Positions 36,939 to 47,595 of a stretch of 64,000 nucleotides of DNA are shown here, in pieces (positions within the stretch are counted from its first letter, which is position 1; every line of letters begins with the position of its first letter). The position numbers and the translations under genes are program-made. Origin of the DNA: Byssochlamys sp. IMV 00236 (taxonomy: Eukaryota > Ascomycota > Eurotiomycetes > Eurotiales > Thermoascaceae); contig MSJH02000828.1 in the NCBI GenBank assembly GCA_001931875.2, positions 1 through 64,000 on the forward strand, given 5' to 3'. The notes below the pieces were generated by a model. That model was not told where the DNA came from. It searched no databases and saw only the letters and a list, made by a program, of their open reading frames with translations.

Positions 36939-38379
36939 ATGGCCACGACCGAGGGTCCGGCCAGAGCACACGGTACGCTACTTCCATAATTGCAAGATAT
37001 CTTCAAGGGATCCCGAACTGACGGCTATGGAAGACCGCCATGGACTCCGTCGGCCTTTCTCGAGCTGGATGAAGCGTCTTGCCAATCTCAAGAACTCATC
37101 CGTCTCAAACCATGCGGGCACGTCAAGCAAACGCGGCGGTTCAACGACAGGTTCGAAGAGCAAGAAGTGCAAGAACAATCCATATCCTCTCTCAGGAACG
37201 ATCAATACGAACAGCAGAAACGATCGGATATCTTGGGCGGAATCCACTGACTGTGGCACTCGCGCGTCACGTTCGCAAAGCCAGCCCTCCTTCACGGAAT
37301 CGAACTACGATGGCCCAGTTCCTGCGACGAGCGCAAAGTCGACTGCTCCCACACTCTCTACAACCGCTGAAACTACAATATCAGATGCAGGATACTCCAA
37401 AGCAGGTACATTGGCAACGACTGTAGGCGGCGGGATCAGTTCCGCGGGAGGTGGCGAGGGGAGCACGTTCTCCTCGCCAGCGCACTCAGTACGGTCTTTG
37501 ACCACAACTCTGACGACCGTCCAATCGACTGCACCTTCAGCGCACCTTTATGGTGTTCAGAACGGGGCTCATGGGGGTGGATTGCCACATGTGAGCTCGA
37601 CGCAGAGCTCTGCCAGTCAACCGCTGGGCGTCCAGTTCACTCACCAGTTCCCGCCGTCGCCTGCGAGTGCGGTGCCACCTCATTTGGCGCCCTACACATA
37701 CAGCACAGCGACTGCGAACAATATGCTGACCGATAATGCCTCGATCCTAACGCTTGCGTCCTCATCGAAGCGTCGTCGTCGGAACTCGCTTGATACGAAC
37801 GCCTCGGTGCGTGCTTTGGCTCCCTCCTCGGTCTTTGGCGGCAGTCGTGAGAGTCTACCGCTGAGTGTCCTGAGTGGGAGCGTTGTAGACAACACGAATG
37901 CATCCGTCTTCAATGCGTCTGGCGTTGTTCCTCGTCCTAGCATTGGCGGTCTCGCGGGCACTGAACGTGCCAGCATATACTCTGCAACCGGTACTATGGC
38001 CCTTGGCACTAGTGCTGGCGATAGAAGCAGCTATTATGCAAACAAGCAGAGCTCAGGAACGGGAGATACGGGCAGTATTAGGAGTGGTATCCAATCCCAC
38101 GTCCGTCACGACAGCGCAACCGGAAGCCTGGCCGGAGGTGTTGGCAGCCCTCTAGCGAGCCCTGCAGTGATCTCTTCTGGTGCTACTGGTCGCATCAGCA
38201 GACGAAGCTCTGGATGGGCTGAAGTTACAGGCGTAGCTTCTGAAGACGAGGAAACGGAAGGGAGCAAAGACGATGAGGAGAGTACAGAAACTCAAACTCA
38301 GATGAACCTATCTCCCGAGACTACGAAGGAAGAAGCAGTTCATAAAGAGACCGATACCAAAGCTGGAGAAGTCAACTAG
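36939..38379 (+). CDS. Ser/Thr-rich conserved fungal protein, function unknown
   Basis: The preferred model has two exons, 36939-36972 and 37034-38379, giving 459 aa starting MATTEGPARAH. The 61-nt intron has donor GTACGC and a ctgac branch point just before its AG. An alternative starts at the ATG at 37027 without an intron (450 aa). The protein has a basic HGLRRPFSSWMKRL segment near the start. Long Ser/Thr/Ala/Gly-rich stretches follow, then a conserved-looking core SILTLASSSKRRRRNSLDTN with ASVRALAPSSVFGGSRESLP. The tail is acidic (EDEETEGSKDDEES). There is no signal peptide, membrane helix or catalytic motif. The RRRR patch could be a nuclear signal. I do not assign a function. Confidence 0.75.
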
Positions 38380-39743
38380 GGATCGACACGACATTCCACG
38401 ATATCTGATAAAGTCTACTTCTTCGAGTACGGGCAAGGCGCCAGTTTCTTTCATTTGATTTTTTTTTCTCTACGACGGATGAACAAGGGTTTGGAACAGC
38501 GACGGGATTGGGAAATGGGGTCTCTTTGTTTTTATGGGTTTACTTTTTTTTTACTTTGTTCCTACTGCTTATCTGCTTCACTTTATACCTCTATCGCCTG
38601 GGAAACTGACACTGACCTATCGACACGGGGGCGTTCTGGGTTCCTGCTTCTTTGTCCTTTTCTTCTTTTCCTTCTTATTCGACTATCCGGTCTATTGCCC
38701 TCAGTTACCCTATTTGCAAGCGCAGTAGAGATTGATTGATTGATTGATTCATACTGTCAACGGTTCAATGGACTTAGTATACCTACGTAGTTACCTACTA
38801 CCATACCCCCCGCCATTGATAAGATAATGTATTTTTTTTTTTCTTTTTCTTATTCGACGAATGAAGGAAATTGAACGTCATCTTATCTTTTATAGTTCAT
38901 CTTTTCTTTCTTCCTTATATATCAGTCGGCAGGGAAATCTTGGTACTAACTTAGTTAACTACCTAGTAGATAATTACATAACTAATAGTTCAGTAATTAG
39001 TTTCCGTTTCCCGTTTCATTTTCATAACTGATATTGATATTGATAATGAAAGAAAACATGGATGGTTATTTAGATTAGGTAGTTAGTTAGCTATGCTGAT
39101 TTGCAATTGAGAGCTGAGTAGAGTAGTTCCCCTCGTCCGCGCTGTTAAGTATTATAACTATATCTTAGGATATTTACTGTCTAACTTAGCTCTTAGGAAC
39201 TAGATGCTTACTTAACTTGCTATTTCTACGGTAAAGAAGAGAAAAGGTTGAGAATGGAAAATTTGCACTGGATCGGATTTAAGAGCCATGCGTTCGTCTT
39301 TTTTTGATTAATTGATTTATTGATCTGAGAGTAAGAGAACAGCAAAAGAGAAAACTCGTCCTCATGGTTTCAGGGACGTCTAGGGAGGGAAAGAACCCTA
39401 GGAAGAACGCGCATCATCACCTCCATTTCATCATTCATTGGCTCTGCATATCTTTCAATACAGCTGCCAGCCACACATAAAACGCCTACGCGCCAACCTG
39501 ATTGGGGCCGTGGCCGTCGAGGAGACCGATCCGGGCCGTGCCAATCATGCGCCCGAGTCTTTTTTAAATCACAAATACCAACCAGAATATATACCACCCA
39601 ACTCTGTATGAACCCACAGCAGACCGCCCGACAGCATCGAATGCCGTTCACTGACGATGGAAAATATAGCTAATATGCACACGCAGAGAAAGCAAGGGTG
39701 TAGAGGAATGTAGCAAGCACCGAGAAAAAAAAAATGGAGCATA
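38380..39743. other. Intergenic region between convergent 3' ends
   Basis: 1.36 kb between the Ser-rich gene (plus) and metR (minus). It contains poly-T runs, a (GATT)n repeat at 38731-38749 and AT-rich sequence with many ttag/ctaa motifs. No gene is supported. Confidence 0.6.
38731..38749. repeat. (GATT)n microsatellite
   Basis: Four to five GATT units in tandem, in the 3' flank of the Ser-rich gene. Confidence 0.85.
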
Positions 39744-41314
39744 TTAAGCACTGGCGCTCACATCATTGACGGGCTTCACAGTGCTAACCTTCTCACTGCC
39801 GGATTTCTGGCTGGCCAGGAACTTCTTGAACATCAGTGCCAGCTCGGAGCCATGCTCTTCCGCTTCAGCAGCAGTACCGCCGTTCTTTTCCGTGATGAGA
39901 TCCTTGAGCCACTTGTTCTCCCGCTCTAGTTCCTGGACTCGGGCTTCCAGGGCTAGATTCTTCTCGGTGGCTTCCTTGACCGTGCGCTCCAGGGCCTGCT
40001 CACGTTGCTTCTTCTTGATGCGGAATCGAGCGCTGGCCGCGGTGTTACGACGACGCTTGTCCTCCTCAGCAGCCGCGCGCGAGGCCTCCTCTAGGCTCCG
40101 AGGGCCGTCATGCTGAGTGGATTGCTTGCGCTTTGTGCCAGCAGTTCGAGAGGGAGCAGGAGTGGAAGCTGCGGTTTGCGGCTGTGGGGTGGGAGCGGAG
40201 AGTGGCGTCGCATGGTCCGTAGGCGATGTGATGTTCGCCGCGGGCTTGTTGTGAGAGGGAAGAGCAGGGAAAGGAGGAGCCTGCATGTGCATCATTTGCG
40301 AGTCGGAAGCGTTGAAGTCGGTCTGAGTGAAATCCGGAAGGTTGAAGTCTGCTACATGAACACAGTTAGATCAATCAGGTTCAGACATGATCTGATAGCA
40401 GCAGGAGCGCAGTAAGAGCCCGTTCGCAACGAAGAAAGAAAGGCACCACGCCAGACTAAGGGCACTCGAGGATCCAAAGGGATAGAGACCCTTGGACGCA
40501 GCCCACGACCACGAAGACCATGGGAAGCAGGGCTCGCGGATAACACTTGGGCTGCGCAGTTGGGGGTATAGGATGTCACGTGAAATGGCGTGATATAGTA
40601 CGCCGGGCACGTGTGACCGTGCCAATCATGACGTGTGGAAAATGCCGATCTAACGAGAACGAACTGGATAGTGCCATGCCGTCGACAAGCCATGCGGAGA
40701 ACGCACGGAGGGTTGGTGAAAATTGTGTGCTTGGAATGGCAGAAAAAAGAGTGCTGGAAATGCACGAGGCGGGCATTGAACCGAACCACACGAGGCTCAG
40801 TGGAACAGTGTGACACATGGCAACGCATCCATGGAACCAAGTTGAGAGAAATCATAGAATAAGAAAAAAAAAGCACAGAAAGCAGGTAATTAAAGTGAGG
40901 CAGCCCCCCTGCTCCTTTGGGGGAGAACATGTGAAGTATGCAGGGACATGGGGACTGCAGGACAGGCCTTTCTCGAATCAAGAACCACCGATAGTAGAAC
41001 GATAAGAGAGCTCCGGCTTTTAGCTACTCACCATTCAACAGGTCCATGTATTTCACGTCTTGCTCCTTACCGACACCAGTCTTGTCTCCATGGTTCTGAC
41101 TGTCCTCGGGGTCGTACAAGGGTATGTTCATGTCCAGGTTGTCGAAGTCGAGGAATTCGGCATTCGTGAACATCGCCAGCTCTTCATCGAGATTGAACGA
41201 TTCCTGCTGTTGCTGTTGCTGCTGGACCGCTTGTTCAAACGGCGACGGAATCGTATTGAGATCCTCGAGGAACTGCGAGAGGTTGGGCGCTCGCCGCCCA
41301 TTGTATCCGGACAT
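39744..41314 (-). CDS. metR: bZIP activator of sulphur assimilation, MetR
   Basis: Two exons on the minus strand, 41314-41032 and 40348-39744, give 295 aa. The start MSGYNGRRAPN is the MetR N-terminus. Exon 1 also encodes a seven-Gln run and an acidic activation-like region. Exon 2 opens DFNLPDF. The bZIP lies near 190-250: the basic region has NTAASARFRIKKKQ with the DNA-contacting N-x2-A-S-x-R pattern at 196-202, followed by a leucine zipper. MetR (Cys3 of Neurospora) turns on sulphate uptake and sulphur amino acid genes and is limited by SCF-MetB ubiquitination. The intron is 683 nt, far longer than others here. A TAG acceptor 3 nt earlier would add one residue. Confidence 0.92.
40349..41031 (-). 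other. Unusually long metR intron
   Basis: 683 nt with donor GTGAGT and acceptor GTAGCAG. The protein context on both sides (LLNG then DFNLPDF) is continuous in related MetR proteins from memory, which argues against a missing middle exon. A near match to the Cys3/MetR site ATGRYRYCAT lies at 40585-40594 (ATGGCGTGAT, one mismatch). Confidence 0.7.
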
Positions 41315-43715
41315 CTTGATGAATTGACCACCCGTCGCGGCCTGTTCCCTTGGGTTCAAAGTATCCTCGTCGGAATTTCGTATCTGATCGGTTTGACACT
41401 CCAGGTGGAGATGCTCACTGAGACGTTGGTCGACGATTGCTGACTGCGCACCGGCGAACACTCGGATAATGCCCCGCGGCTGACAGACGGTGCGGTCTCA
41501 CGGCGTTGGCGACAGCGGTTCAGATGCGTTTTGTTCTGTCGTCCAGGATGGCATTCGACAGAATCGCAAGGGCGTCGGTATAGTAGAAGAGAAGAACAGA
41601 GAGACGCGGAGGGGGAATGGTGGGATGAAGAGAGAAAATCGGATGCTGGACGCGGCAGAGGAGCCTTTTGCGGGAGCCAGTGCGGTGGGGGGGCTTTTTC
41701 CGCGGGCGGAGGCGAACGGACTAGTTAACAGTACGGAGAAGGGAGTCAAGGAATCACCGGGATCGCGCCGTGGCCTGTGTGAGTGTCTGGTAATTAATAT
41801 TAATCAATTGTTAGTTAACTTGCCTTTCTTCAAGACTTGTTTGAGATATTCGATTCCAGTTAGTTATTCTTGATAGATTAAATTGATTGATTAATGAATG
41901 AATTAATTACACTGCTTGCCACACAATGACATCGACTCACGATCACTGCCGTTCTCAGCCGATGCTCGGCCTCCGACGACCGGGCCAGTTCACCCGGCGT
42001 TGTCCGTGCGGGAAGAAGAAGTAGTAGTAGTAGGAGTAGTGTATCATAGTAGTAGTCTCATCTCATACTGTACAGTAAATAGATAGGCAATTAGTCTATA
42101 CAGGTAAGATTATTTTTTTTATCTCATTTAGTATTAATATTATGACTTAACTTCTTCTCTACTCTACAGTATGCTGCCAAACTCGTCCTTTCGTCCGTCC
42201 AGTGTGGCTGGCCATCTTTGAATACTTGAACAATGACACTGCTACCTGCACGGTATAGTTACTTCTTATCTTCTCTTGGCTTCTCAGGAAGTTCCAGGTG
42301 ACTCGGTATGCATTAATTTAGGTATTTCTCAGCTCTCCTTTTGAACAACTGTGATTACCAATAGTCCTTAAAGCGGCGCCAATAATGCCCGCAATCACAC
42401 CCCCCGGATGAGGGGTTACCCCGTCAGATTCATGTCGAGCTCGATTCCCCGACGGGACAAAGAACAAAGCCAACATAGACACCCCAAGAATCAACACCTC
42501 GAGAATTAGACGCCAAGAAAAAGCACTTAGACAATCATATTATGAATTCTGCCCGTGCTTTAGCTGCCTCGCGTGCGACCTAGGAGATACAAAACGCCAT
42601 ATTTGATCCTAGCGCCGTTCGCGCAATTTCCGCGTGCTATGTTGCACAATAATATCTCAGAAATAATATTATTAACATCTCGGAATGATACACTTGGCAG
42701 TACTACCACTGATTACTGCGGTGAAACCCCACGGTTCTCTTCTTTTTATTCGTCTGGTCAAGTCGTATCTCGCATAAACTTTTTATCAAGACGATACCCT
42801 GGTCGCTCCAAACCTCCTCCAAGAGCCCGCTTCGACGTCCATGGACGATGTCGTGCTTGGTCATCCGTGCTGCTTAGTTAGTTAATAACTATCCTTAATC
42901 AGTGCGGGGTCTGCTAAGATTTTCAGCTTTTGTGCTCGTCAAAAGACCATTTCCTGTTGTGGTGATTCTCAGATGCATGTATGGCGTCCAGTTTGGGATA
43001 AACCAGCGCATCATTCCGTTCCACCGACCTGTTCGTACTGACTGGGGCTTTTCTGCAGCTCTTACTAATTGTTATTCCTTCTTATTAGTGAGCGTAGTGG
43101 TTCATACGGATGGCTTTCAGAAGGATACGCCGAAATACTTCCGACTTCTCCATATCTGCGGTTCACTGATATTATGCATAGTTAACGGATGCATATATTT
43201 ATCATCTGGATAACTAAACAATTCTTTAGCCAGGTCTTCAAATGAAGACATGCCCATGTCAAGAACGATTTGAAGATTCGCTGAGCAGATAATCTGCCCA
43301 AAAGGCCCTTCCCGTTGTATCTTTCTTGCTCGGCTTAGCAAAGTACACGACTATTGCTCCGTATCTCTTTTCAACATTTTTCAGCGGTCGGCATTTGATA
43401 AGTGGAAGAAAGGTAAGAAGACTTGGAACGTCCAATAATTGACTTCACTGTAACTATTGACTTGTATGCTGCCTAAATGTATGGGAATCGTCTTATCGAC
43501 ACGTGACCTTATCTGTAAGTACTGTATTTCGTGTTTGCTCGACGGTTTCGCGTCGGATAGATAGTTCGACATACATACATACATACATACGGCGCGCTCA
43601 TTCAATTCCCTATGGTTACTTCCCAGAACATTGTTTTCGGAATGTAAGGCTACTACGAAGACAATTGTTATGTAAAAAGAAACGTCAACCCGAGTTTCTG
43701 CTGCCATACGGTGAA
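41315..43715. promoter_or_regulatory. Divergent intergenic region, metR and CHL4
   Basis: 2.4 kb between the two divergent start codons. It contains AT-rich patches (41800-41910, 42050-42150) and a (CATA)n repeat close to CHL4. The frame upstream of CHL4 is open from 43503 but lacks an earlier convincing start. No separate gene is supported. Confidence 0.5.
43570..43590. repeat. (CATA)n microsatellite
   Basis: Five tandem CATA units in the presumed 5' leader of CHL4. Confidence 0.9.
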
Positions 43716-45224
43716 ATGGCGCGTCTCAAGACCGTCCGCGCGCCCACAACCGCCAGTCTACCGAACAGCCTCCGAATCCCCTCCACGACCCCATCGCTGG
43801 TTAAAACCCTCGGAAAGATTTCTCGACAGTCCCTTCTGGACCTCACGTTCGAATGGCTGGATGAGAAAAACGTGCAGTCCTTCCCACCATTCCTCGAACG
43901 AGATCAGACGGAGCGCGGAGACGATGAGGAAATCAACCCCTACCCCGCCGCGGTGACGGTAGAGGATGTGCGTGAGGTGTATCGCGAATTGCAGAGCAGG
44001 AGGGGCGGAAAGCGCGAGGTTATCGATCGGATACTAGAGGGAGACTGGCGGCATGGAATCACACTTCGACAGCTGGCGATGGCGGATCTGCGCTACGTCG
44101 AGGACCACCCCGCTGGTAGTCACCGGTGGACGGCGTTGAAATTGGCTCCTATCCGAGGAAGCAAGAGCAGTAGTCCAGACAGCGGTGTTGATTCCGCATC
44201 AGATATAACAGCTTGCATCCCGCGGTTCCATCCGTCGACATTTCTGCAGAATCTCCAACGCGAGATATCGTCCCTGGTGAAAGCGCATTATCATATCTCG
44301 CGCTCAAAGTCCTTACCATTGACTTTTCTCCGCATATTCATTACCGATTCCCCATATCAATATCCTCGACAACCACCGGAGATATTCACGGATGCTTCAA
44401 GAGTGGTATATGTTGCGTTTCCGGATAGTTCTCCGTTTCTATATACCTCCATCGCGGCCCCGCCGGGGACAAAAACCGCCCCTGCGGCTACTCATCCCCT
44501 TGCAACTGATACCCGGACTCTACAGCATATTTTACGAGAAGCTATCCCCAAGGCCCTATCCCGTCCTCATGAGCGATACACGTTGGAACCGACATCGCTT
44601 ACAGCGAAGAGTCTCCATGCGCTCCTGGCGCTGCGCGGACCCGGAAGGACGAATAGCGCAAATGGCGCTTTCAGTATATTCGCCGACGCGGTATTGGAAG
44701 GAAGTCCTCTTGATCCACGAGCCTCGAATACCGTTGCCCCAGAGGAATATCAGAGTGAAGGATCTTCAGAGAAACAAGACGAGGAAGTCGAAAAACCGCC
44801 ATCTACGGATGCTAAAGACCAACAGACACAAACACAAACACAAACGAAGCGATCGAATCTTCGACAGTCGGACTCAGAACAAGACCCCGAAGGATCAAAG
44901 CGACGCAAACTAGCAGTTTACTCCCGTTTCGGTACGGCCGGAACGCCCGCCTCAGCAGCCGCGCTCGACAGGCTCGATATCCGCCTCTTGGATCCTCCCG
45001 TTGCAGAGGACGAAGTCCTCGATGATGATGTCGTTGACAGCACTGACGCACCAACAATGACACTTACATTTCACGGCTCAGATGTCGTCTCCGGCCTGCG
45101 TCGTCTCGCGGAGCTAGGCGTCGCAGATCCGGAGCGCATGCCGTCGTGGATGACTGGCGAAGAGGCAGTAAGCGTTGCTGCTGTGAAAGGAGGGAGGAGA
45201 ATTGTTCCCAATAATGAACGATGA
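43716..45224 (+). CDS. chl4: Kinetochore protein Chl4/Mis15 (CENP-N family)
   Basis: A single exon of 502 aa. The ATG at 43716 gives MARLKTVRAPT. The N-terminal half carries the family's features: a LGKISRQSLLDLTFEWLDE segment, then NPYPAAVTVEDVREVYRELQ and RRGGKREVIDRILEGDWRHG leading into LRQLAMADLRYVEDHP. The middle is Ser/Pro- and acid-rich, with a QTQTQTQ stretch. The C-terminus has SRFGTAG and LTFHGSDVVSGLRRLAELG. Chl4/Mis15 is a constitutive centromere-associated subunit that pairs with Iml3/Mal2-type partners and contacts the CENP-A nucleosome (known for the family). It is convergent with the SWIM-RING gene. Confidence 0.9.
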   Translation: MARLKTVRAPTTASLPNSLRIPSTTPSLVKTLGKISRQSLLDLTFEWLDEKNVQSFPPFLERDQTERGDDEEINPYPAAVTVEDVREVYRELQSRRGGKREVIDRILEGDWRHGITLRQLAMADLRYVEDHPAGSHRWTALKLAPIRGSKSSSPDSGVDSASDITACIPRFHPSTFLQNLQREISSLVKAHYHISRSKSLPLTFLRIFITDSPYQYPRQPPEIFTDASRVVYVAFPDSSPFLYTSIAAPPGTKTAPAATHPLATDTRTLQHILREAIPKALSRPHERYTLEPTSLTAKSLHALLALRGPGRTNSANGAFSIFADAVLEGSPLDPRASNTVAPEEYQSEGSSEKQDEEVEKPPSTDAKDQQTQTQTQTKRSNLRQSDSEQDPEGSKRRKLAVYSRFGTAGTPASAAALDRLDIRLLDPPVAEDEVLDDDVVDSTDAPTMTLTFHGSDVVSGLRRLAELGVADPERMPSWMTGEEAVSVAAVKGGRRIVPNNER

Positions 45225-45674
45225 AATGTAATTCTATTTCAGATCGATTTCATTGTCATTTTCCTTTTTTTCTTTAGATTGTCTTCTTGCTGTGGGTCTC
45301 GCTTTTCCCTTTTGGATTGTCGGATTGCTTGTATACAGACAACAGGAAGCTTATGTGTGGTGTCGGGGAGGATACCCGGCGTTTTGCGGAGTAACTTAAA
45401 TAGCAAGGACGAGGGAAAAGGATATGATGGGGCTGTCCAAGAGACTTTATATTGGGGACAGCCTTTTTCAAGATTTCAAACCTAGTTGCATATCAATGTT
45501 CGTATTCAAAGCCCAGGCAATTAACTATAGCACCTCTTGACAAGCAAATTCCTAATCGAACTCGTCTCCAAAACGCCTTGCTAAACCGCCATTCCACTTG
45601 TCCATTTAAACGCCCCGTGACGAAATCGAGCACACAAAAACGGAAACGTCAACTATCAGACACTAACCTCTAGC
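45225..45674. other. Intergenic region between convergent 3' ends
   Basis: 450 bp between CHL4 (plus) and the SWIM-RING gene (minus). T-rich near 45255-45275. Nothing else is seen. Confidence 0.6.
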
Positions 45675-47015
45675 TCAGCCATAAGAGTAGTATCGCCGGC
45701 GTGCCCAAGGCTGATAGTAGGTTGAATAATCTGCAGAGAAAGAAGAAAAGAAAGATCATCAGTTAGCTTTTGATCCGACAAGGGGACTGAAAACGGGCGA
45801 AATACAGAGACGGTCGCATACCACGTTCACCAGAGATACCAAGTTGATCAGCGACGTTGACGTATCCTTCGTTGTTGATCCTGCCATGTTGTAGGAGAGT
45901 CGAGAGTTCAAGTCCTTTTTCGTCGGCTTGCCAGTCGGAGCGGCTGTAGACGGTCATCAGTATAGTCTTACATTGACGTGTGATTGTATGTTACTGCTCA
46001 CCAGTATACACAGCGGACTCCGTTTGCACGCTGCGTCATGGCCCACCGCTGGAAGCACACCTTGTGCACGTTGTTGCCGCATGCCGCTTTGCACCAGACT
46101 ATTTCTTCGGTCTTTGGATCAAATTCCATGAAGCAGATCGGGCAATCACCCTCGATCGGTTTTCTCTTTCCCGACGTATCTTCTGCGGAGGCATTCTCTT
46201 GCGAACTCGAGGGCGCTCCTTGGAAGATCTCGCGAAGTTCCTTGAGACGGTCAGACCATGATCCTCGTGAAGTGGTATAGTGATGGGACGACTTACAGAG
46301 GACAGGAAAGCTAGTTGATATTGCAGATGCTCTGGGGCCTTCAGAACATTCACAAGAACCTGGTTGGCCATTAGCAATCGAATGTAAGAATAACGTAGGT
46401 GATTAAGTATAATTAGACAAGGTCAAAAGATCCATACGTACGTAGATAATGTGTTTACACAAGTCAGAACGTTTGAGTGCATCCGGACAAGAGCATGATG
46501 GCACCTTCCCTATATTGACTCGATATATATTGCCCGTAGTGCCAACCATGTCGAATTGCCCCTCGGGGACGGTATCAGTACCCGTCCTGGTCTGACCGAC
46601 AACATACATCCTACTGAGGTTAGCAGACGACGATGTGTATGGACCAGTCTAGTAACTCTTACCGTTGAGTAGTAGCTCGCATCAGCTTTTCTATAAAGCT
46701 ATTTGGAGGGTGATTGCGGAATCTCCTAGCACGGCGCTCTGTCACTTCCTCAAGGTAGGACGAGCCTGTCGTTGCCCTCTTTCGGGGCGAAGTATATACC
46801 GGTGACGATTCATCAGTCAAATCGATGAGATCGACTCTGCCTGAGGCTGCCATTGCAGCATTTCCCTTCCTTCTTACCGATCGGGGTGATATGGGAGCTG
46901 CACTAAGCTCTTGAGCTGTAGCTCTCTTCCTCTTGGCAGACGCTGTCTGCGCGCCCGTGCTTGCACTTGGAGCTCCCCGTTTCGTCGGGGTCGACGTCGT
47001 CCTGGTAGAACCCAT
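45675..47015 (-). CDS. SWIM-RING zinc-finger protein, probable E3 ligase
   Basis: Six exons on the minus strand: 47015-46663, 46613-46442, 46359-46297, 46240-46002, 45943-45822 and 45730-45675. They close to 334 aa. The N-terminus is basic and disordered (TPTKRGAPSAS, KRKRATAQE). A SWIM zinc finger follows: Cys158, Cys160, Cys170, His172, in SCSCPDALKRSDLCKHIIYV. A RING finger has Cys229, Cys232, Cys246, Cys250, His255, Cys258, Cys273 and Cys276. The WCKAACGNNVHKVC pattern matches the RING of the MEX/ZSWIM2 and MEKK1 type. The last exon adds a Tyr/Arg-rich tail. SWIM plus RING suggests a ubiquitin ligase in which SWIM binds a partner. Its substrate is unknown. It is divergent from TRAPPC13. 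Confidence 0.88.
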
Positions 47016-47595
47016 GACGCTAGTAAACGAGGGTCCTCGAAAGAAGTATCAGGATAATATGCGACGGTGCAGAAGGATGCTGGCTGATAGTGATATGTTG
47101 CGGAGTGGCGATAAGATGGAACGACCATTCAGTGCCAAAACCGATGATGGTATCCAATAGGACGCGCTTCCGCTCAACGCGACACGTGCTGTAATTTGCA
47201 GCAGACGATATAGTTAACAGTCGCAGGACCACTACTATTGACACAACAAAATCCTGAAACCGAGTGGTCCAGTATGTCAGATAGGCCTGTATTATTAGTG
47301 TAACTCCAACTGCGATTATTACGTCGTTGGCGGTAACTTAAGCGGTCACTAAGTTCTGTTGTCATGATTATTGTTGAGGAGTTCGAGTTTCATTGTTATC
47401 GGAGTTTGTTCGATTTGCACATTTTGTTAGGTTTGATCTTCCAGCGGCGCGTCTAGCCGCGGTTCCACCGGGGAATTGATTAGATGTCAAGCAACTTGCG
47501 ATAAACGGTATTTAACTAATGAGTTCACAATATCTCTAGTCATCTTGTCAACGAATATCAGAATCTAACATCAACTACAAAATCATATCCATATT
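47016..47595. promoter_or_regulatory. Shared divergent promoter, SWIM-RING and TRAPPC13
   Basis: 580 bp between two divergent start codons. It is AT-rich near the TRAPPC13 side. I see no strong motif. Confidence 0.4.

Noticed and set aside
36925..37026. Start of the Ser-rich protein at 36925
   Set aside because: That codon is TTG. The ATG at 36939 with a 61-nt intron, or the ATG at 37027, is more plausible.
43503..43715. N-terminal extension of CHL4
   Set aside because: The frame is open, but it contains the CATA repeat and non-conserved sequence, and there is no convincing earlier ATG. The family start fits MARLKTVR at 43716.
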